From UBA7328 sp002471345 (GTDB lineage: Bacteria > Bacteroidota > Bacteroidia > Chitinophagales > Saprospiraceae), in the NCBI GenBank assembly GCA_964011275.1, contig CAXGOB010000082.1, positions 1 through 20,215 of the forward strand: DNA of 20,215 nucleotides. Direction: 5' to 3'. The notes below the pieces were generated by a model that did not search any database, was not told where the DNA came from, and saw only the letters and a program-made list of their open reading frames with translations. Within the stretch, counting starts at the first letter, position 1, and every line of letters begins with the position of its first letter. The position numbers were made by a program, and so were the translations under genes. Positions 14,556 through 20,215 of the stretch are shown piece after piece.

Positions 14556-16507
14556 TGAAAAAAGCATTCAAAATCTTGAGTTACGTTTTGGGAAGTATCA
14601 TTCTCATAATTATAGTTGCGCTCATAGGTTTCTATATTAAATGGAATCTTGATTCTAGTAAAACACTTGCCCTTCAGGGAATAGAAGCACCTACCCTATC
14701 ATACGAGGGCTATTCTTATCGAGACTTAAATAAGAATGGTGTTCTAGATGTATATGAAGATCAAAGATCATCTATTGAAAACAGAGTAACTGACTTACTC
14801 TCCCAAATGACTCTAGAAGAAAAGGCTGGTTTGATGTTTATCCAGATGACCATAATGAAAGAAGATGGTTCTCTTTTCGAAATCCCTTCTCCTAGCAACC
14901 CATTTTCGTTTATGTTGGAAACCACATCGAAGATGATGTTGGAGAAAAAAATGAATCATTTTAATATTTTGGCAGTGGCTCAAGCCGAAGAAGGGTTAAT
15001 GTGGCACAACGACGTCCAGAAAATGGCAGAACGTACCCGATTGGGCATCCCTATTACTTTGGCTACAGACCCTCGACATGGAAAAGGCTCCGCAATTGGA
15101 ACAGCTGTAGGAACTCGGTTTTTCACCCGATGGCCCTCTCAACTTGGATTTGGAGCAATTGGAGATACTGCTATTGTAAAGGAATTTGGAGACATTGCTC
15201 GACAAGAATATCTAGCTCTGGGTTTACGATTGGCCCTTCACCCTATGGCGGACCTTGGTACAGAACCTCGTTGGACAAGGGTTAATGGTACTTTTGGCGA
15301 GGACGCTGAATTAGCTGCTAAACTTACTAAAGCATATATTCTTGGATTTCAGGGTGATAGTTTAGGAACTTCAAGTGTTGCTTGTATGACCAAGCATTTT
15401 TCTGGTGGAGGGCCTCAAGAAGATGGGTGGGATGCACATTTTGCATCCGGTAAAGGACAGGCTTATCCTGGTAATAATTTTGACTATCATCTTATACCAT
15501 TTATAAAAGGAGCATTCCCTGCTGGGACATCACAGATCATGCCATATTATGGGATTCCGAATGATCAAACTAGTGAGAATGTAGGATTTGCTTTTAACAA
15601 AGAAATAATAACAGACCTACTCAGAGATTCATTAAAGTTTGATGGAATTATTTGCACTGATTGGGCATTGGTGACTGATCTTAGGATAAAAAAAGCCTCT
15701 GCTTGGGGAGTCGAACATCTATCTGAGAAAGAAAGAGTAGAAAAAATTCTTACTGCCGGAAACGACATGATGGGAGGAGAGTCTCGGCCAGAATTAGTTG
15801 TTCAACTTGTAAATGATGGAAAAATATCTGAAAGTCGAATAGATGTTTCTGCGAGAAGAATTCTTAGAGAAAAATTTATACTCGGCTTGTTTGACAATCC
15901 ATATTTAGATGAATCTAATCTATCGATTTTCAATAATGAAACAAATCGAGAGAAAGGTAAATCTGCACAAAGAAAGTCAATGGTATTACTTAAAAATGAG
16001 AATAACATTTTACCTCTTTCTGAAGAGACTAAGTTGTATGTAGAGGGAATGGACCAAGACCTATCTATTGATTTTGGAACTCTTGTATCAAGCCCTGACA
16101 AAGCAGATTTTGTAGTTTTAAAATTGAAGACTCCTACGTCCCTTTCTCCTGATGGAGGAGCCGGGTTTATGGAAAGTATGTTCCCTCAGGGAAGGTTAGA
16201 TTTTCCTGAGGGAGAGAAGAAAGAGTTATTAGAGTTAATCAACTCTAAACCTACTATTACGATCATGAGCTTGGGTAGGCCTCCAGTGATTCCTGATATT
16301 AATGAAGCTAGTAAAGCGGTGATTGCAGATTTTGAAAATGATGACGAAATCATTCTTGAACTGATTTATGGCAGATATAAACCTACAGGTAAGCTTCCTA
16401 TAGAAATTCCATCTTCGGTAGAGGCAGTGGAGAATCAATTTGAAGACTTACCTTATGATAGTAAGAACCCTCTTTATTCCTTTGGATTTGGGTTGTCTTA
16501 TCGCTAA
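14555..16507 (+). CDS. Membrane-anchored glycoside hydrolase family 3 (beta-glucosidase-like)
   Basis: A 650-residue GH3 enzyme that removes terminal sugars from beta-glycosides. An N-terminal hydrophobic segment (about 8-28) with no clear cleavage site suggests a membrane anchor. An EF-hand-like loop (57-68: Asp57, Asn59, Asn61, Gly62, Asp65, Glu68) comes before the catalytic domain and probably binds calcium. The TIM-barrel domain has LATDPRHGKG, EPRWTRVNGTFGED (237-250), Lys280-His281 and the nucleophile Asp369 in GIICTDWALVTD. The second alpha/beta domain (from about 465, KSMVLLKNENNILPL) ends in the family's GFGLSY. The acid/base residue cannot be placed by eye. It is probably periplasmic; the exact glycan is unknown. 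Confidence 0.93.
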   Translation: MKKAFKILSYVLGSIILIIIVALIGFYIKWNLDSSKTLALQGIEAPTLSYEGYSYRDLNKNGVLDVYEDQRSSIENRVTDLLSQMTLEEKAGLMFIQMTIMKEDGSLFEIPSPSNPFSFMLETTSKMMLEKKMNHFNILAVAQAEEGLMWHNDVQKMAERTRLGIPITLATDPRHGKGSAIGTAVGTRFFTRWPSQLGFGAIGDTAIVKEFGDIARQEYLALGLRLALHPMADLGTEPRWTRVNGTFGEDAELAAKLTKAYILGFQGDSLGTSSVACMTKHFSGGGPQEDGWDAHFASGKGQAYPGNNFDYHLIPFIKGAFPAGTSQIMPYYGIPNDQTSENVGFAFNKEIITDLLRDSLKFDGIICTDWALVTDLRIKKASAWGVEHLSEKERVEKILTAGNDMMGGESRPELVVQLVNDGKISESRIDVSARRILREKFILGLFDNPYLDESNLSIFNNETNREKGKSAQRKSMVLLKNENNILPLSEETKLYVEGMDQDLSIDFGTLVSSPDKADFVVLKLKTPTSLSPDGGAGFMESMFPQGRLDFPEGEKKELLELINSKPTITIMSLGRPPVIPDINEASKAVIADFENDDEIILELIYGRYKPTGKLPIEIPSSVEAVENQFEDLPYDSKNPLYSFGFGLSYR

Positions 16508-16525
16508 TCTAGTAGTTTTAGATGA

Positions 16526-16660
16526 TCTACTCAAGGATTATCCGAAGTCTGGGGAGGGGCTATAGATGATAAAGCTGTTTACATTCTTCATGGTGTACAA
16601 GTCATTTTATTTTATTTAGGTTTAGTATTGATTAAGTATTCAAAGAAAACTTCCACATAA
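16526..16660 (+). pseudogene. Possible 3' remnant of a membrane-protein gene
   Basis: Between the GH3 gene and the next membrane protein, one frame is open for 44 codons without any ATG. It reads STQGLSEVWGGAIDD, then a convincing membrane helix (HGVQVILFYLGLVLI) and a positively charged end (KYSKKTST) before TAA. This composition is like the C-terminus of a membrane protein that has lost its front part. An in-frame TGA lies immediately upstream. I do not recognise the family, and chance cannot be excluded at this size. Confidence 0.3.
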
Positions 16661-16670
16661 TCTAGACATC

Positions 16671-17348
16671 ATGAGTTTTACATTAACACTTATATCGGTC
16701 TTTTTCCTTTGTCTCTTGATCTGGTCAATTATCGATTTTAGAAAATGGAAGAAATTAGGCAAAGGAGGAGTGCCATATAATATTTTTGGGTGGTTAATAG
16801 TAACAGCGATTAGACCATTCAAAAGGAATCCATTTTCATCAAAATACTTTGAGGGTGATATAGGAAGTAATTGTGATAAAGCTGATATAGATTCCTTGCC
16901 TCATCGAAATGGTGAAAGACCTGTAATAGCCAAACATCCCGTTCCACATAGACAACTTAATCAAATACGGAATGATACAATCAAAGAAAGTTTGCAAAAG
17001 ACTTTTGACCAAATGGTAGAATCTCACAACAAGGATCTCAATTATGATTTAAGTCAATTCGAAAAAAGAAACAAGGCAATTTGGCTCAGGAATCCAGAAT
17101 CTGGAAATTCTTGTCCATGTGCGAATGGAGAAATAGCACATATACACCAAATAGATGGATCCATGCATATGATCCTCAGCCCTTCAGATGCTAAGAAAGT
17201 AATTGACTCAGGTTGGGGGGAATTGCATCCTCTAGCAGGCAAGTTCATTCCTGTCAAAACATATGTCCTTATTTATTCTCCAAGAGATAAAGAGGATCTT
17301 AAAGTGATTGAATCTATTTTAGCAGCTTCAGTGGTGTATGCAAGATGA
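16671..17348 (+). CDS. Membrane-anchored luciferase-domain (DUF5519) family protein
   Basis: A 225-residue protein with an N-terminal membrane helix (about 4-21) followed by a soluble part. Residues 84-225 match the family named luciferase domain or DUF5519: RPVIAKHPVPHRQL (83-96), then GEIAHIHQIDGSMHMILSP (153-171), DSGWGELHPLAG (179-190), and YVLIYSPRDKEDLKVIESIL (198-217). Despite the family name, light production is not implied; biochemical function is unknown. A CPC pair at 148-150 is a local peculiarity. An NTF2-like protein follows 50 bases later on the same strand and may be cotranscribed. The family assignment is from memory of its conserved blocks. Confidence 0.7.
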   Translation: MSFTLTLISVFFLCLLIWSIIDFRKWKKLGKGGVPYNIFGWLIVTAIRPFKRNPFSSKYFEGDIGSNCDKADIDSLPHRNGERPVIAKHPVPHRQLNQIRNDTIKESLQKTFDQMVESHNKDLNYDLSQFEKRNKAIWLRNPESGNSCPCANGEIAHIHQIDGSMHMILSPSDAKKVIDSGWGELHPLAGKFIPVKTYVLIYSPRDKEDLKVIESILAASVVYAR

Positions 17349-17398
17349 GTTATGAAAAGCAAGAATTCGTAAAAAACTATAAGTTCTAAAATCGACAG

Positions 17399-17797
17399 AT
17401 GGGAAAGCAACCAAAAGCACTAAAAAAATGGCATGAAGTCATGTCTTCAGGCAATGTTAAATTACTTGACACCTTACTGGCAGACAATGTGGTCTTTCAT
17501 TCTCCTGTGGTACATACACCTCAAAAAGGCAAACAAATTACTATGGCATATCTTTCAGCTGCATCAAAGGTTTTGGGTGGAGATGGCTTTACATATATAA
17601 GAGAGGTTATTGGTAAAGGAAATTTTGTACTTGAATTTACTAAAGAGATTGATGGTATTTTAATTAATGGCGTTGATATTATTTCATATGACAACAATGA
17701 TCAAATCATTGACTTCAAAGTAATGGTTAGGCCATTGAAAGCTGTAAATATGATTCATCAACAAATGGGAGATATGCTGATGAAGATGAAGGCCTAG
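17399..17797 (+). CDS. NTF2-like / SnoaL-like small protein
   Basis: A 132-residue soluble protein with the SnoaL/NTF2-like cone fold. Signs are the N-terminal helix with KKWHEVMSSGNVKLLDTLLADNVVFHSPVV, the Q-K-G-K-Q-I motif leading into a helix, and alternating strands IREVIGKGNFVLEFTKEIDG and GVDIISYDNNDQIIDFKVMVRP. Proteins of this kind act as isomerases, hydrolases or ligand binders and are often annotated only as nuclear transport factor 2 family. No signal peptide is present. Start is ATG (MGKQPKALKK). The specific reaction cannot be told from the sequence. Confidence 0.82.
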   Translation: MGKQPKALKKWHEVMSSGNVKLLDTLLADNVVFHSPVVHTPQKGKQITMAYLSAASKVLGGDGFTYIREVIGKGNFVLEFTKEIDGILINGVDIISYDNNDQIIDFKVMVRPLKAVNMIHQQMGDMLMKMKA

Positions 17798-17866
17798 AAT
17801 TGGATTTCACGAGTCAAAGTTTTAGCTGCTCTATTCTGGCAAACAACAGAATACATTAATTATGTT

Positions 17867-20041
17867 ATGCTTACAATGAATAGCCCATTTGATAATGAAA
17901 GCGTCTCCTTTGTGAATAGACCTAATACCTACTTTCTATGCATTTTATTATTTGTCTTTAGTACATCATACAGCCTGTGTCAAGATATTACCATTGGTCT
18001 TTTTACTGACATGGGTGCCATTGTGGGTGATAACAATATTATGTCTTCTATGAGCGGAGGAGTCACAACATTTACACCTACTGGAACTGATGCACAGTTA
18101 ACGGATGTAACACTCAATGCTGCATTGGTTTCTGGAAATGTAATAATAAAAACTACTTCTGGCGATGTTTTCTTTGCTCCCGGAACTTTTGAACCTTCTA
18201 CTCCAAATCGAACTTTGACATTGGAATCATCAGGTAATGCCTCATTGGCAATAATGGGTAGTACAAATCAGATAAATATTGTCGCTCTAGTAGCGGATAA
18301 TTTTTTCACCATTGGAGAATCGATACATACTGTAGGTGGAAGTGTAATGGTTAACGCTAACAAAATCACTGTAGATTATGGAGGCCTAATAACAGGAACA
18401 GGTATAGTGCAATTCATGTCAACTGATTCTACATTTATTAAAGGAGTTGGTGTAGAAACTAATGGCGCCAATGTAGAGATTGATGCAAGCACATTAAATA
18501 TTATAGGAAGTGGTATCAGGACGAATGGTGGTGATGTGATTGTAAATACACCCCTTGGGGATATTGAAGTTCAAGGAGAGGGTATAAATACTGTTACAGG
18601 AAATATAGAGATCAATAGTGTAAATTACTATCCGTTGTATGACCCCAATAATTATTCTCATGGAGGTAATGGACTCAGAGCAACAACTGGAACTATAATT
18701 TTAAATCTAACTGGAGATGCTTACCTTGGTAAGGGAGGTATATTTACTACTACTGGAAAAATTGCAATAACCGCTATTAAAGCTCAAGTCAGAGAAAATG
18801 GAATAGGATCCACAAGTGGAGATATTGAAATAATTACTTCCGACTCAACATTAATAAGCGGGAATAGTGTTGAGAGTACAAATGGGAATATCACCATAAA
18901 GGCCAAATTTATTGTTTTTGACGATGTAGTTGGTACTGATGGAATTCAAGCATACAATGAAAAGGTTGTACTAGAAACACCAAGTGAATTAAGGGTTACA
19001 GGAAATGGTATATTTTCCAATGAACTTCAAATTTTAGTTGAAAACAATCTAATGGTTGTCAATGGAGGAATACATACTACTGGTGACACAAAAATAGAAG
19101 CAACGGGAAGTGTAACTATTGATGGTGGTGGCATAAACTCATCAGGAACAGGTGAAGTAAATATTACTGGTGCCACAATAGACATTCTTCAAACTATAAT
19201 GTCCGTTTCAGATAAATCAACTATTCTTTGTTCAGCCGGTGACTTGAATGTCACAGGAGGGGGTATTTCTACATCTGGTGCTGCGGTTGTCAATATTTCG
19301 TCTAATGGAGATGTCGTCATACAAGAAGGTGGAATAATGACAGATAATTCTATGGTGGATGTAAATACAGGAGGAGGAAGTATTAGTTTGAGTGGTTGCG
19401 GAATCGGCACAGGAGCTGGTGCTGGAGGTATGCTCAACCAATCGGGTACTGATAGTACATTTGAATATACCACAGTTGCAAGGCCGGGTGGTAGAGATAT
19501 AAATTTAAAAACCGATGAGGCATTTCGATGCTTACCATCTGTTCTTACCTTCAATTCCTATAATGAAATTACTTTCAGTGATCCGTGTAGTTGTTCTGAC
19601 ACATTGAATTGTACCATAGCTAACACTTATTATTTTCATGATGTGCTAAGAATTCCTAATACAGGAAGCATAGCTTCTGGGTTGGATATCAGAATAAATA
19701 CATCTGCAAATTTTTATTTAACCGGCTCATGTGGAGGCACTAGTCCTATTCCACCAATTACAGGCACATCAGGCACAAGAATTATAGAAACATCCACAGG
19801 TGTTTATGAATTAGATTTCTGGAGAGAAAGTGGGATATTACCTAGTCTATCAGTTATCGAATTTGGAATGATTACAACAGTGCCGCCAAGCGTATTTGAG
19901 CCTATCTGTACTGAAGTCCAATGTGCACCTGAACCAATTCCTACATTGAGTCAGTGGGCCATAATTATACTAATGCTATCTTTTATCATCATCGGAATAG
20001 TCGGTGTTAAGGATAATCTTATTAATAAAATCGACTATTGA
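17867..20041 (+). CDS. Secreted beta-helical repeat protein with IPTL-CTERM sorting signal
   Basis: A 724-residue exported protein. A hydrophobic signal segment lies at 21-38 after a long N-region; the second ATG (residue 4) is an alternative start. Residues about 152-518 are a tandem array of roughly 22-residue units of the form GI-x-T-xx-G-x-I-x-I, rich in Gly, Thr, Ser and Asn, predicted to coil as a right-handed beta-helix. A Cys-containing globular part (555-690) includes DPCSCSDTLNC. The C-terminus is IPTLSQWAIIILML plus a charged tail, an IPTL-CTERM sorting signal recognised by exosortase H-type enzymes. The protein is probably displayed on the surface or released after processing. It could be adhesin or matrix material; this is inference. 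Confidence 0.85.
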   Translation: MLTMNSPFDNESVSFVNRPNTYFLCILLFVFSTSYSLCQDITIGLFTDMGAIVGDNNIMSSMSGGVTTFTPTGTDAQLTDVTLNAALVSGNVIIKTTSGDVFFAPGTFEPSTPNRTLTLESSGNASLAIMGSTNQINIVALVADNFFTIGESIHTVGGSVMVNANKITVDYGGLITGTGIVQFMSTDSTFIKGVGVETNGANVEIDASTLNIIGSGIRTNGGDVIVNTPLGDIEVQGEGINTVTGNIEINSVNYYPLYDPNNYSHGGNGLRATTGTIILNLTGDAYLGKGGIFTTTGKIAITAIKAQVRENGIGSTSGDIEIITSDSTLISGNSVESTNGNITIKAKFIVFDDVVGTDGIQAYNEKVVLETPSELRVTGNGIFSNELQILVENNLMVVNGGIHTTGDTKIEATGSVTIDGGGINSSGTGEVNITGATIDILQTIMSVSDKSTILCSAGDLNVTGGGISTSGAAVVNISSNGDVVIQEGGIMTDNSMVDVNTGGGSISLSGCGIGTGAGAGGMLNQSGTDSTFEYTTVARPGGRDINLKTDEAFRCLPSVLTFNSYNEITFSDPCSCSDTLNCTIANTYYFHDVLRIPNTGSIASGLDIRINTSANFYLTGSCGGTSPIPPITGTSGTRIIETSTGVYELDFWRESGILPSLSVIEFGMITTVPPSVFEPICTEVQCAPEPIPTLSQWAIIILMLSFIIIGIVGVKDNLINKIDY
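18320..19420 (+). repeat. Tandem ~22-residue beta-helix repeats (about 16-17 units)
   Basis: Units begin at about residues 152, 173, 195, 216, 239, 269, 291, 312, 334, 359, 381, 401, 422, 445, 466, 489 and 512 of the protein. Examples are GVETNGANVEI, GIRTNGGDVIV, GINTVTGNIEI, GIFTTTGKIAI and GISTSGAAVVNI. Spacing is 20-25 residues, except one 30-residue unit holding an insertion with YYPLYDPNNYSHGG. The repetition is at protein level; DNA copies have diverged, which suggests an old array. Confidence 0.8.
19937..20041 (+). other. IPTL-CTERM protein-sorting domain (coding segment)
   Basis: The last 34 residues form the tripartite signal: IPTLSQW motif, hydrophobic helix IIILMLSFIIIGIVGV, and a short charged tail with KD and NK. 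The usual motif is IPTLxxWG; here Ala replaces the Gly after Trp. Such tails mark cargo for an exosortase encoded elsewhere in the genome. Confidence 0.8.
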
Positions 20042-20215
20042 CTTAATTTCTATTCATCCTATAGATCAAATAGATAATTCCAAAAATTACTATTTACACA
20101 GAAAAATTATAAGTAATGATCTTTAGAGTCTTATTAAGTTATGCTTTTATGATCATTGTTGTGAAGCCTTGCTATTCTTAAGACAGTTAGTAATTTAAAT
20201 AATATTGTATTAATC

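Noticed and set aside
15001..15285. 94-codon plus-strand frame inside the GH3 gene
   Set aside because: Lies within the conserved catalytic domain in another frame; an overlap shadow.
18320..19420. Repeat region of the last gene as a DNA tandem repeat or CRISPR array
   Set aside because: The periodicity exists only in the protein; nucleotide copies are not identical and there are no repeat-spacer units.
19189..19554. Minus-strand 121-codon open frame inside the repeat protein
   Set aside because: Shadow of the Gly/Thr/Ser-rich repeats on the opposite strand; composition is proline-rich by complement and has no domain.
20116..20181. 21-codon hydrophobic ORF (MIFRVLLSYAF) after the IPTL-CTERM gene
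   Set aside because: Very short, no conserved feature or partner; likely chance in AT-rich DNA.

Overview
The window comes from an AT-rich, probably aquatic member of the Bacteroidota. The signs are a TonB-dependent receptor with an N-terminal carboxypeptidase-regulatory-like domain followed by a DUF4249 lipoprotein, a LytS/LytTR two-component pair, many secreted or lipid-anchored proteins, and start sites without clear Shine-Dalgarno sequences. The IPTL-CTERM protein at the right end is of a type I associate with Saprospiria-like Bacteroidota, but the sequence alone does not fix the genus.

Layout. Positions 1-259 hold the 3' end of an acyl-CoA synthetase gene. Then, on the + strand, come an AbgB-like M20 amidohydrolase, a glutaryl-CoA dehydrogenase-type acyl-CoA dehydrogenase and exonuclease III. 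Exonuclease III ends one base from a minus-strand pair: a second exported M20 hydrolase and a PfkB sugar kinase. A short-chain dehydrogenase follows on +. This left part looks like general metabolism plus two secreted or lipid-anchored amidohydrolases.

At 7506-12680 lies a coherent regulatory and uptake module. A LytS-type histidine kinase and LytTR regulator (minus strand, 4-base overlap) diverge from a TonB-dependent receptor and its DUF4249 lipoprotein. The divergent region carries two identical octamers 21 bp apart that fit the published LytTR-regulator binding pattern.

At 12754-14461 a MarR regulator is flanked by two near-identical dyads. Downstream are a ferric-reductase-like heme membrane protein, with no normal start codon for its full reading frame, and an ICMT-like membrane methyltransferase. 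Next come a membrane-anchored GH3 glycosidase, a DUF5519/luciferase-domain membrane protein and an NTF2-like protein. Two short open frames beside the GH3 gene may be remnants of lost genes. The last gene encodes a secreted repeat protein of about 16-17 coils of ~22 residues (probable beta-helix) with an IPTL-CTERM sorting tail.

I see no CRISPR array, transposase, rRNA or tRNA. No intergenic stretch exceeds 300 bases. Nothing here is clearly a new multi-gene system; the best leads are the LytTR-TonB receptor module, the MarR operator pair, the Cys-to-Glu M20 enzyme and the IPTL-CTERM repeat protein.
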